From an uncultured Oscillospiraceae bacterium (GTDB lineage: Bacteria; Bacillota; Clostridia; Oscillospirales; Acutalibacteraceae): a stretch of DNA of 64,000 nucleotides. Below, in pieces: positions 1 through 7,514 of the stretch; the first letter of the stretch is position 1, and each line of letters starts with the position of its first letter. The stretch covers positions 68,665-132,664 of the forward strand of contig CAUDCW010000007.1 in assembly GCA_958448165.1 (NCBI GenBank), given 5' to 3'. Below the pieces are notes generated by a model. It was not told the DNA's origin. It saw nothing but the letters and a program-made list of their open reading frames with translations, and ran no database searches. Position numbers and translations under genes: made by a program.

Positions 1-1
1 T

Positions 2-553
2 GGAATGACAACCGGCAAAAAGATTTGCCGCCTGACAATCAGGGATTTCAGAAGCCGTGCTTATGTGTGGAACAAGCTGTATAAGCGCGAGTTGTTTTTT
101 AACAGGGATATGATACGTTTTCCGAAGATGTATTTTGAGGATACGGCAACAACGCCGAGGCTGATGTATTACGCAAAGAGAGTTGTTGTTGTTGATAAAT
201 GCCTTTATTATTACACCAAGCGAAAGGGCAGTATTGTATCTCATCTTGATGTGAAGAAAATGAGCGATTACATAAATGCGCTCGGAGTGCTGAGAAACTT
301 TTTTGAAAAGCACGGATGCTACAGAGAGTTCAAGTGGTCGCACCGCTGGCTTGGATTTTTGATGACGATTGCAATGCCGTTTAATATTGTCAGGGCGTTC
401 CTGCTTGAGAAGAATCCCGACAATTTGTTCAAAAACAGCCTGAGGGGAATAATTTCTGGCTGGAAATGTATCCGGTGTTTTGTGTCAAAGCATTTTCAAA
501 AGACTGACGAGGTTGTGCCCGAAATGCCTTATCCTCTGATGTCGGAGCAATAA
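2..553 (+). CDS. Glycosyltransferase family 2, C-terminal part (5' end outside window)
   Basis: This is the C-terminal part of a family 2 (GT-A) glycosyltransferase, probably one adding sugars to surface polysaccharide on the cytoplasmic face. The frame is open to the window edge, so the N-terminal nucleotide-sugar site is outside. Visible are the usual C-terminal landmarks of EpsJ-like enzymes: a WNKLYKRELF segment, an FEDTATTP segment supplying the acidic catalytic-base region, a YYYTKRKGS segment, and a basic, partly hydrophobic tail that may sit on the membrane. An internal ATG lies at position 5, but the upstream codon is in frame and the homologous domain is clearly cut, so it is treated as partial. 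A strong bidirectional terminator follows 15 bases after the stop. Family is confident; sugar and acceptor are unknown. Confidence 0.8.
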   Translation, partial: GMTTGKKICRLTIRDFRSRAYVWNKLYKRELFFNRDMIRFPKMYFEDTATTPRLMYYAKRVVVVDKCLYYYTKRKGSIVSHLDVKKMSDYINALGVLRNFFEKHGCYREFKWSHRWLGFLMTIAMPFNIVRAFLLEKNPDNLFKNSLRGIISGWKCIRCFVSKHFQKTDEVVPEMPYPLMSEQ

Positions 554-567
554 AATATTATAAAAAT

Positions 568-597
568 AAAGGGAACGACCGATGTGCCGTTCCCTTT
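568..597. terminator. Bidirectional terminator between glycosyltransferase and leuA
   Basis: A perfect 10-bp stem (568-577 with 588-597) closes a 10-base loop. It is followed by a T-rich run on the plus strand and, read on the minus strand, by another T-rich run. It can end both the incoming plus-strand gene and the converging leuA transcript. Confidence 0.85.
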
Positions 598-615
598 GTG
601 TTTTTGTAAGCTGTT

Positions 616-2319
616 TTATTTTCCCTGCTTGAGCAGATAGTTTGCACGGTTGATTGCGTTGAGCAGACCGTAGATTGAAGCCATGTTGATATTGCTGCCG
701 ATTCCGACACCGAAAATGTCCTTGCCGTTTTTGCGCAGCAGCTCGATATAAGCGATAGCCTTTGAATCACTGCCCTCGCTCATTGCGTGCTCGCTGTAGG
801 AAAGGAACTTGTAGCAGTCAACGCCGATAGATTTCATTGCGTTGAAGAATGCGTCAATCGGACCGTTGCCCGTGCCTTTTATCGGCTTTTGCGAAATATC
901 GCCGTCGATGTTTACCGACAAAACGCCGTCAAATGTAACCTGATCGTCGCCGTCAGAGCCGCTTTGTGTGATCTGGTGCTTTACAAGATCGTATTTTTTG
1001 GGAATATAGAGATATTCCTTTTCAAAAACGTGCAGAAGCTCTTTCGGCAGCAGCTCACGTCCGATCTTGTCACATTCAGCCTGAACAAGAGCGCCAAATT
1101 CGGGGTGCATTTTCTTCGGCAGATGATATCCGAAGGTGTGCGCCATTACAAAGGCTGCGCCGCCCTTGCCGGACTGTGAGTTGATTCTGATAATCGGCTC
1201 GTATTCTCTGCCGACGTCGGCAGGGTCAATCGGAAGATACGGAACCTCCCAGTAGTCGGAATGAGTTTTTTCCATATACTGAGTGCCCTTGTTGATTGCG
1301 TCCTGATGAGAACCCGAAAATGCGGTGAACACAAGCTCGCCGGCGTACGGAGTTCTCTCGTGAATCTTCATCTTTGTGCAGCGTTCATAAACCTCCTTGA
1401 GCTTCGGAATGTTACTGAAGTCAAGCCTTGGGTCAACGCCCTGTGTGAACATATTAAGACCGACTGTTACGATGTCGAGGTTTCCAGTGCGTTCGCCGTT
1501 GCCGAACAGTGTGCCCTCAACTCTGTCTGCGCCTGCAAGCAGTGAAAGCTCTGTCGCCGCAACCGCACAGCCTCTGTCGTTGTGCGGATGAACGCTGATT
1601 ATAGCCGCCTCACGGTTCGGCAGATGCTTGATAAAATACTCTACCTGGTCGGCAAAGGTGTTCGATGTGCACATCTCGACAGTGTTCGGCAGGTTGAGAA
1701 TGAGCGGATTTTCCTTTGTGCTGCCAAGTGCCTCCATAACTGCGTGACAGATGTCAACCGAGAAGTCAACCTCGGTGCCGCTGAAGCTTTCGGGCGAATA
1801 TTCAAAACGGATGTTGGTGTCGCCGTCGTAGCTGTCGGTCAGCTCCTTGATGAGCTTTGCACCCTCAACCGCAATTTTTGTTATTCCCTCCATATCCTGG
1901 TTGAAAACAACCTTTCTTTGCAGTGTTGAGGTTGAGTTGTAGAAGTGAACGATTACGTTCTTTGCGCCCTTTATAGCCTCAAAGGTCTTTCTGATGAGAT
2001 GCTCTCTTGCCTGAACAAGAACCTGAATCGTAACATCATCGGGAATATGACCGCCCTCTATAAGCTCGCGGCAGATTTCATATTCGGTTTCTGATGCGGA
2101 CGGAAAGCCAATTTCGATTTCCTTGAAACCGACATCGCACAAAAGCTTGAAAAACTCGAGCTTTTCCTGTAAATTCATTGGGTCGATAAGAGCCTGATTG
2201 CCGTCACGCAAATCAACGCTGCACCATATCGGCGCTTTGGTTATGGTGTTGTTCGGCCATTGTCTGTCCTCAAGCGGAATCTGCTTGAAGGGAATATACT
2301 TTTTGTATGAGTCTAACAT
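616..2319 (-). CDS. leuA: 2-isopropylmalate synthase
   Basis: LeuA condenses acetyl-CoA with 2-oxoisovalerate, the first committed step of leucine synthesis, in the cytosol. The 567-residue product has the DRE-TIM barrel signature SVDLRDGNQ near residues 34-42, the metal-binding HPHNDRG segment near residue 245, and a C-terminal segment (about 440-567) matching the LeuA allosteric dimer domain. The N-terminal leader with DRQWPN and TKAPIWCS is typical of the long yeast/actinobacterial-type LeuA rather than the shorter enterobacterial form. The start ATG is preceded by a GGGAGG ribosome binding site. A T-box leader with a CUC (Leu) specifier and a consensus promoter lie upstream, so transcription should rise when tRNA-Leu is uncharged. 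No other leu genes are in the window. Confidence 0.95.
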   Translation of the reverse strand: MLDSYKKYIPFKQIPLEDRQWPNNTITKAPIWCSVDLRDGNQALIDPMNLQEKLEFFKLLCDVGFKEIEIGFPSASETEYEICRELIEGGHIPDDVTIQVLVQAREHLIRKTFEAIKGAKNVIVHFYNSTSTLQRKVVFNQDMEGITKIAVEGAKLIKELTDSYDGDTNIRFEYSPESFSGTEVDFSVDICHAVMEALGSTKENPLILNLPNTVEMCTSNTFADQVEYFIKHLPNREAAIISVHPHNDRGCAVAATELSLLAGADRVEGTLFGNGERTGNLDIVTVGLNMFTQGVDPRLDFSNIPKLKEVYERCTKMKIHERTPYAGELVFTAFSGSHQDAINKGTQYMEKTHSDYWEVPYLPIDPADVGREYEPIIRINSQSGKGGAAFVMAHTFGYHLPKKMHPEFGALVQAECDKIGRELLPKELLHVFEKEYLYIPKKYDLVKHQITQSGSDGDDQVTFDGVLSVNIDGDISQKPIKGTGNGPIDAFFNAMKSIGVDCYKFLSYSEHAMSEGSDSKAIAYIELLRKNGKDIFGVGIGSNINMASIYGLLNAINRANYLLKQGK

Positions 2320-2369
2320 AATAATTCCTCCCGTAAAAATCTTTTTAATTCACGTCGCTCACAACAACA

Positions 2370-2620
2370 AAAACGCCCTTTTGCAACAGTGCAAAAGGGA
2401 CGAATAAATCCGTGGTACCACCCTGATTCAAGCATAAATGCTCCTTAGTAAGCTTCCAACAAAGCCCCGGCAGATAACGCAGCCCTGCGTCCTGCCCTGT
2501 TGTCGGACAGGCGACTCCGGAATGAGCTATACATACGGACGCATACGCTGTCTTACACCGCCCGACAGCTCTCTTTGCAATGCTGTGCGTATCTTGTTTC
2601 CTTCACAGTCTTTAAGTGAT
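2370..2620 (-). promoter_or_regulatory. T-box leader, leucine specifier (CUC)
   Basis: Read on the minus strand, the leader has the AGAGAG stem I motif and a specifier region where CTC (plus-strand 2524-2526) is followed by A, as usual for a specifier loop. The antiterminator T-box AGGGTGGTACCACGG lies at 2410-2424, and a 9-bp intrinsic terminator (2376-2384 with 2391-2399) is followed by a U run. Uncharged tRNA-Leu should favour the antiterminator and read-through into leuA. T-box identity is very secure; the codon assignment is inferred by position and agrees with the gene. Confidence 0.93.
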
Positions 2621-2639
2621 AGATTTGATTGTTACTCCT

Positions 2640-2668
2640 ATTATATGGATAAAATATGCAGTTGTCAA
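2640..2668 (-). promoter_or_regulatory. Sigma-A promoter of leuA
   Basis: On the minus strand there is an exact TTGACA (2663-2668) and an exact TATAAT (2640-2645) with a 17-base spacer. Transcription would start just upstream of the T-box. Confidence 0.85.
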
Positions 2669-2670
2669 CA

Positions 2671-3182
2671 ATTTTTGATTAAATTTTTGCTCGTATCCTC
2701 GCTTTGCTGTGAAGCACACGGGTATATTTTAGTAAACTGAATTATTGTTAAACTTTGTAAGCAGAGAAATTTGGTGGATTGCACACATCGGCGACCGTTT
2801 ATAATATCGTATTAATTTTTATCATCTTTAAAACTTTTTGCGCTCATGCCGCGCAGGCACTTACTTTTTTATCAGAAAAAAGTAAGCAAAAACTGATTTA
2901 AGGGAAAGGATTTCGATTTCCTTTCCCTTAAAAATCCCTATCTTTAAAACGACCAAAGGGCAAGCCCTTTGGAAACCTGCTGTGCGTTCAGCTTTGTGCG
3001 ATTGTCAGGTTGTCTGTCATCGCTCCTTTTCCAATGCGAACTTTCTACGGGTGCGTTTAATGGCACTTTATGCACTTACAACGCATAAAGTGCCATTAAA
3101 CGCTCAAGCTCTTTTCTCTCGTTTTATTTTGCTCGTACAAAATTCAGCAGAGCAGACTCTCTCTTAGTCCTTTTTGTCCCTC
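2671..3182. other. Gene-free interval with a cluster of hairpins
   Basis: No convincing coding frame is seen in this 512-base interval between the leuA promoter and the end of pyk. It contains at least four perfect inverted repeats, the largest with 21-bp arms; these are detailed in the findings. Some may terminate pyk transcription, but none has a classical U tract directly after the stem in the pyk direction. Confidence 0.6.
3053..3103. repeat. Perfect 21-bp inverted repeat
   Basis: Arms 3053-3073 and 3083-3103 are exact reverse complements around a 9-base loop. Smaller perfect hairpins lie at 2860-2886 (11-bp arms), 2899-2930 (12-bp arms) and 2953-2972 (9-bp arms). There is no strong U tract after the big stem, so it may be a dispersed intergenic repeat or a transcript-end structure for pyk. 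Confidence 0.8.
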
Positions 3183-4934
3183 TTATTTTGCGGCGTTTGC
3201 ACTGAACACAATTCCTCTTGAGCCGTCAAGCTTTACGGTTGTGCCTGTTTTGAGCAGTTCTACGGCGTTCTTTGCTCCTACGATAACAGGCTTGTCAAGC
3301 GCCGAAGCAACGATTGCGGCGTGAGAGTTAAGACCGTCCTGCTCGGTGATGATGCCGCCTGCCTTTTTAAGCTGCGGAAGCATAGCGTTTGTTGTTTTCG
3401 GTGCGACAATAATATCGCCGTTTTTGAACTTGTCGCTTACCTTGCCCTCGGTTTTGCAAACGCACACTCTGCCGATAATGCTCTGATGTGTTACTGCGGT
3501 GCCCGACACAAGAACATTGCCGACAAGGTGAACCTTGAGCATATTTGTTGTGCCCGAAACACCAAGGGGAATACCTGCCGTGATAACTGCGAGGTCGCCG
3601 TTTTTAACAAGGCTGTGCTTTTCGGCAACATCGACAACGTGTTCAAACAGCTCGTCGGTGTTTGTCTTTTCTTCTACAAGAATCGGAATAACGCCCCATG
3701 AAAGGTTCATCTGGCGCAATACCTTTTCGCTGGTCGAGCCGCTGATAATCGGGCAGGCAGGACGGTATTTTGAAATCATTCTCGCTGTCTGACCTGTCTT
3801 TGATACGGTTATAATCGCAACAGCGCCGAGGTCGTGTGCCGTTGTGCAGGTTGCGTGTGAAATTGCCGAGGTTACATCGGGCTGTTCGGTGAGCAGGCGC
3901 TTTCTGAAACGTCCGATATAGTCGATGTCGTTTTCTGTGCGCTCTGCGATTTTTGCCATAGTCTTAAGCGCCTGAACAGGATATTTGCCTGCGGCTGTTT
4001 CGCCGCTGAGCATTATTGCGCTTGTGCCATCGTAAATTGCGTTTGCAACGTCGGTTGCCTCGGCTCTTGTAGGACGGGGATTGACCATCATAGAGTCGAG
4101 CATCTGTGTTGCCGTTATAACCTGCTTGCCTGCCTTGTAAGCCTTGGTTATGAGCTTTTTCTGAAGAATCGGAATGTCCTCCATCGGAATTTCAACACCC
4201 AGATCGCCTCTTGCGACCATAATGCCGTCAGACACCCTGATTATATCGTCTATGTTGTCAACACCCTCGGCGTTTTCTATCTTTGCGATAATTCTGATGT
4301 TGTTGCAGTTGTTTTTGTCAAGCTCCGCCCTGAGCTGTAAAATATCGTCGCTGGAACGTGTGAAGCTTGCGGCGATGAAGTCGAGGTCCTGCTCAACCGC
4401 AAAGGCTATGTCCTTTTTGTCCTGTTCGCTGATGAAAGGAAGAGAAAGGCGTGTGCCGGGCACGTTAATGCCCTTGTGAGAGGCAATTTTGCCGCCGTTT
4501 AAAACCTCGCAGACGATGTCCTTCTTTGTTGTTGAGGTTACCAGCATTTCGATAAGACCGTCGTCAACAAGAATCCTGTCGCCGCGCTTTACGTCCTTCG
4601 GCAGATTGGCAAAGGTTATTGCACAGTGGTTGCGGTCGCCCTCAATATCGTCTATTGTAAAGGTAAAGGTCTGACCGGCTTCAAGAATTTCACTGCCGTT
4701 TTTAAAGTTCTTCGTTCTTATTTCCGGACCCTTTGTGTCAAGCAGCAGCGCAACCGGAACATCAAGCTCGGCTCTTATCCTTTTTACCGTGTCGGCTCTT
4801 TTTTTGTGATCCTCGTGGGTGCCGTGCGACATATTCATTCTTGCGACAGCCATACCGTTGAGTATAAGCTCACGCATAACATTTTCGTCGTCTGTTGCCG
4901 GACCGAGTGTGCATATAATTTTAGTCTTTCTCAC
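3183..4934 (-). CDS. pyk: Pyruvate kinase with C-terminal PEP-utilizer domain
   Basis: Pyruvate kinase transfers phosphate from phosphoenolpyruvate to ADP, the last ATP-forming step of glycolysis. The 583-residue protein begins RKTKIICTLGPA and contains MNMSHGTHEDH, the metal/substrate region ARGDLGVEIP and ATQMLDSM. After the regulatory C domain it carries the extra PEP-utilizer-like domain (about residues 490-583) with the T..GGIITEQDG and SHAAIVA motif, as in Bacillus-type enzymes of about 585 residues. The start is GTG at 4934, preceded by GGGGGCAG. The frame stays open for 68 more codons upstream, but that stretch crosses the promoter and matches nothing in the family, so the longer start was rejected. 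Confidence 0.95.
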   Translation of the reverse strand: MRKTKIICTLGPATDDENVMRELILNGMAVARMNMSHGTHEDHKKRADTVKRIRAELDVPVALLLDTKGPEIRTKNFKNGSEILEAGQTFTFTIDDIEGDRNHCAITFANLPKDVKRGDRILVDDGLIEMLVTSTTKKDIVCEVLNGGKIASHKGINVPGTRLSLPFISEQDKKDIAFAVEQDLDFIAASFTRSSDDILQLRAELDKNNCNNIRIIAKIENAEGVDNIDDIIRVSDGIMVARGDLGVEIPMEDIPILQKKLITKAYKAGKQVITATQMLDSMMVNPRPTRAEATDVANAIYDGTSAIMLSGETAAGKYPVQALKTMAKIAERTENDIDYIGRFRKRLLTEQPDVTSAISHATCTTAHDLGAVAIITVSKTGQTARMISKYRPACPIISGSTSEKVLRQMNLSWGVIPILVEEKTNTDELFEHVVDVAEKHSLVKNGDLAVITAGIPLGVSGTTNMLKVHLVGNVLVSGTAVTHQSIIGRVCVCKTEGKVSDKFKNGDIIVAPKTTNAMLPQLKKAGGIITEQDGLNSHAAIVASALDKPVIVGAKNAVELLKTGTTVKLDGSRGIVFSANAAK

Positions 4935-4988
4935 TTTTCTGCCCCCATTTGCTGTTGTAATAGTATTTTTGTATAGATTTACATTATA

Positions 4989-5017
4989 ATTATATCTCGA
5001 TTTCCGTTTTAAAACAA
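4989..5017 (-). promoter_or_regulatory. Probable promoter of pyk
   Basis: On the minus strand, TTGTTT (5012-5017) and an exact TATAAT (4989-4994) are separated by 17 bases. It is divergent from the rpmE promoter about 130 bases away. Confidence 0.65.
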
Positions 5018-5147
5018 GAAATAATTGTAAAACTTGTGAAAAAGAATATTGTGCAGTCTTGACTTTAGCATTTTGCCGTATAATATGATTGATTGAAAGG
5101 GATAATAGCGTTATTTTGACAAAATTTTTTAAAAGCAAAAAAAGTTC

Positions 5148-5176
5148 TTGATTTTTTGCTTGTTATGTGATAAAAT
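5148..5176 (+). promoter_or_regulatory. Probable promoter of rpmE
   Basis: TTGATT (5148-5153), a 17-base spacer and TAAAAT (5171-5176) lie just upstream of the L31 gene. Confidence 0.65.
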
Positions 5177-5216
5177 CCAAATGTTATCACGGTTTCAGCG
5201 AAAGAGGTGAAAAGAA

Positions 5217-5420
5217 ATGAAAAAGGACATTCATCCAAATTACGAACAAACAACAATCACTTGTGCTTGCGGCAATGTAATTGAAACAGGCTCGACAAAG
5301 AAGAATATCCGTGTTGAAATTTGCTCAAAGTGCCACCCGTTCTTTACCGGCAAACAAAAGCTCGTTGATACCGGCGGACGTGTTGACAGATTTAAAAAGC
5401 GTTACGGTATGGGAAAATAA
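5217..5420 (+). CDS. rpmE: 50S ribosomal protein L31, zinc-binding type
   Basis: L31 joins the large subunit and bridges it to the 30S head. The 67-residue protein starts MKKDIHPNY, typical of L31, and keeps the cysteines of the zinc-binding (C+) form: two in the TCACG segment and two in CSKC. Length and the C-terminal GRVDRFKKRYG segment are normal. The start ATG has a GAGGTGAAA ribosome binding site 5 bases away. It has its own promoter and terminator, so it is probably monocistronic. The zinc-dependent form implies that, if a zinc-free paralogue exists, it is elsewhere. Confidence 0.95.
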   Translation: MKKDIHPNYEQTTITCACGNVIETGSTKKNIRVEICSKCHPFFTGKQKLVDTGGRVDRFKKRYGMGK

Positions 5421-5433
5421 TATGGATTATCAG

Positions 5434-5466
5434 GCAGGTGGCACTTTGGTGTCGCCTGCTTTTTTT
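5434..5466 (+). terminator. rpmE terminator
   Basis: An 11-bp stem (5434-5444 with 5449-5459, two G-U pairs) and a 4-base loop are followed by a seven-T run. It ends 25 bases before the next start codon. Confidence 0.85.
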
Positions 5467-5491
5467 ATATCAATTATTACGGAGATACGGT

Positions 5492-6118
5492 ATGACGGAC
5501 TATACAACTGTAAGCCGACAGGCTTGCGACGAGTTTGTTGAAAAACGCTCACGCTTTATCGGCTACTGTGCGCCTGTCACAACGCAGGAGCAGGCGCTGG
5601 AGTTCATAGAAAAAATAAAATCAAAGCATTGGGATGCAAAGCACAATGTTTATGCCTATATTCTGCGTGAAGGCGGCGTAAAACGCTACAGCGACGACGG
5701 TGAGCCGCAGGGCACGGCAGGTGTGCCTGTGCTTGAGGTTATGCAGAAAATGGGCATAACCGATGTTGTCGTTGTCGTGACGAGATATTTCGGCGGAATT
5801 CTGCTGGGCGCAGGAGGACTTGTGAGGGCGTATTCTCACGGCGCAAAAATTGCTGTTGAGGCGGCTTGTCCGGCGGTTATGCAGCTTTGCGACAACTGTG
5901 AGCTGAAATGCAGCTACAATCAGTATGGCAGGGTGTCGTCCGTTGTTTCAAACGGCGGAGGAGTTGTTGATGACAGCGCCTTTACAGATGAAGTGGAGAT
6001 AAAGTTCCATACAAAAAAAGGCAGTCTTGATAAAATCAACAAGGAGCTTGCGGCGGCAACCTGCGGAGAGGTGCAGGCTGTTTCTGCTGATGAGAGCTAT
6101 TATATGCAGAAAATTTAA
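5492..6118 (+). CDS. yigZ: YigZ/IMPACT family protein
   Basis: A member of the YigZ/IMPACT (UPF0029) family, proteins linked to translation control whose bacterial role is poorly defined. The N-terminal domain (about residues 10-125) has the family signatures KHWDAKHNVYAY, RYSDDGEPQGTAG and TRYFGGILLGAGGLVRAY. The C-terminal part (about 135-208) fits the DUF1949 ferredoxin-like domain. The 208-residue length is normal. I chose ATG at 5492, with GGAG 7 bases upstream; an earlier in-frame ATG at 5438 would start inside the rpmE terminator. No partner genes are obvious, and a promoter was not identified. Confidence 0.9.
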   Translation: MTDYTTVSRQACDEFVEKRSRFIGYCAPVTTQEQALEFIEKIKSKHWDAKHNVYAYILREGGVKRYSDDGEPQGTAGVPVLEVMQKMGITDVVVVVTRYFGGILLGAGGLVRAYSHGAKIAVEAACPAVMQLCDNCELKCSYNQYGRVSSVVSNGGGVVDDSAFTDEVEIKFHTKKGSLDKINKELAAATCGEVQAVSADESYYMQKI

Positions 6119-6231
6119 GATTTTTTTAAAATAAAAAGAGGTATTTTCACACTTTTTCAGTAAATTATATTGACAGGTTTTATAATAATGCGGCGTATCA
6201 GGCAAACCGACTGCCGAAAGGGAGTGTTTTT

Positions 6232-7233
6232 GTGACGATTAACGAGAAGATTTGCTACTGGGAGGAGCAGCGCTTTTCTCCGCTTGCCTGCCTTGCAAAA
6301 AACACAAAGGGCAGACTTGTTTATGAAGAGCCGTCGTCCATGCGGACCGAATTTCAGCGTGACCGTGACAGGATAATTCACTGTAAATCATTCAGACGCT
6401 TAAAGCACAAAACGCAGGTGTTTTTGTCGCCCGAGGGCGACCACTACAGGACAAGACTTACCCACACGCTTGAGGTGTCGCAGATTGCGAGAACAATTGC
6501 AAGAGCGCTTGACCTGAACGAGGACTTAACCGAGGCGATAGCCTTGGGACACGATCTGGGGCATACGCCGTTCGGCCACGCAGGCGAGAGAGCGCTCAAC
6601 GACCTTTATCCGGGCGGCTTCCGCCATTTTGAGCAGAGTGTGAGGGTTGTTGACCTGCTTGAAAAAGAGGGCAGAGGACTGAACCTTACATATGAGGTGC
6701 GAAACGGGATTTTGTGCCACACAAGGGGTAAGGATGCCGACACGCTTGAGGGCAGAGTGGTGAGGATAGCCGACAGGATAGCGTATATAAACCACGATAT
6801 CGACGATGCGGTAAGAGCAGGAGCGATAAGCCGGGCTGATTTGCCGGAGGAATATATAGAACGATTCGGCACGACAACAAGCGAGCGTATTAACTCTATG
6901 GTTTCAAATGTTGTTGAAAACAGCCAAGGCGGCGAGATAAAAATGGAGGAAAGCTTTTTTAAAAGCTTTAATTCGCTGCACAAGTTTATGTTTGACTATG
7001 TTTATAAAAGCGAGTATGCAAAGTCCGAGGAAAAGAAGGTGCCTCACCTTGTAGAAAGCCTTTATACATATTTTGTAAGGCATCCGGACAGACTTGAAGG
7101 GGAAATCAGAAAGATTGCCGACAATGAGGGTGTTGAGAGAGCCGTGTGCGATTATATAGCCGGAATGACCGACCATTATGCGGTGTTGGTGTATGAAAAT
7201 CTGTTCATACCCAAATTCTGGCAGAAGATGTAG
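6232..7233 (+). CDS. dgt: Deoxyguanosinetriphosphate triphosphohydrolase-like HD protein
   Basis: An HD-domain dNTPase that removes the triphosphate from dGTP or related dNTPs, helping set nucleotide pools. The 333-residue protein shows the family order: RTEFQRDRDRIIHCKSFRRL near the N-terminus, then TRLTHTLEVSQIARTIAR and the metal-binding HD segment ALGHDLGHTPFGHAGE, and later DDAVRAG. The start is GTG at 6232 with an AAAGGGAG site a few bases upstream. It is followed by a decorated-hairpin intergenic repeat and then dnaG, the neighbourhood seen in many clostridia. The exact substrate preference (dGTP or general dNTP) cannot be read from sequence. Confidence 0.93.
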   Translation: MTINEKICYWEEQRFSPLACLAKNTKGRLVYEEPSSMRTEFQRDRDRIIHCKSFRRLKHKTQVFLSPEGDHYRTRLTHTLEVSQIARTIARALDLNEDLTEAIALGHDLGHTPFGHAGERALNDLYPGGFRHFEQSVRVVDLLEKEGRGLNLTYEVRNGILCHTRGKDADTLEGRVVRIADRIAYINHDIDDAVRAGAISRADLPEEYIERFGTTTSERINSMVSNVVENSQGGEIKMEESFFKSFNSLHKFMFDYVYKSEYAKSEEKKVPHLVESLYTYFVRHPDRLEGEIRKIADNEGVERAVCDYIAGMTDHYAVLVYENLFIPKFWQKM

Positions 7234-7495
7234 TTTTGAGTTTGGAGTTTTGAGTTTGGAGTTGAAACGAGTTCTTATTAATTCAAAGAGCCGCTTGCGG
7301 CGACAACCATAACATTTGCCAAGGGCAAATATATCACAGCGGAGCTATTTCATATCGCACAGCGATATTTCACAAATTCCGGAGGAATTTATATCATTGA
7401 GGTGCTTGCACCGCTTGAGCCGCTTGCGGCGACACCTTCTCTCCACTCTCCACTCTTCACTCTACGCACCAAACTCCGAACTGAATTAAGGTTTA
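7234..7495. repeat. Array of short hairpins flanked by purine-rich arms
   Basis: The interval opens with two exact copies of a 14-base GAGTTTGGAG-containing unit (7234-7247, 7248-7261) and closes with a pyrimidine-rich stretch rich in CTCCACTC units. Between them are small hairpins with tight loops, including GCCGCTTGCGGCGA twice (about 7290 and 7420), TTGCC-AAGGGCAA, AAATTCC-GGAGGAATTT and GGTGC-TTGCACC, spaced by ATATCA/ATTTCA-like links. A related element is at 57054-57170. No coding frame is convincing. Confidence 0.8.
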
Positions 7496-7514
7496 TTTTA
7501 TAGGGGGTGATTTT

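Noticed and set aside
2438..2740. Plus-strand open frame of about 100 codons
   Set aside because: It lies within the minus-strand leucine T-box and promoter; no ribosome binding site.
4935..5138. N-terminal extension of pyruvate kinase by 68 codons
   Set aside because: It crosses the likely pyk promoter, is rich in residues unlike the family, and the GTG at 4934 has a strong ribosome binding site and gives the standard N-terminus.
6170..6186. TTGACA and TATAAT strings before dgt
   Set aside because: They are only five bases apart and cannot form one promoter; neither has a partner at 16-18 bases.
7290..7430. CRISPR-like array in the dgt-dnaG gap
   Set aside because: Units are different short hairpins without a constant repeat or unique equal-length spacers, and no cas genes are nearby.
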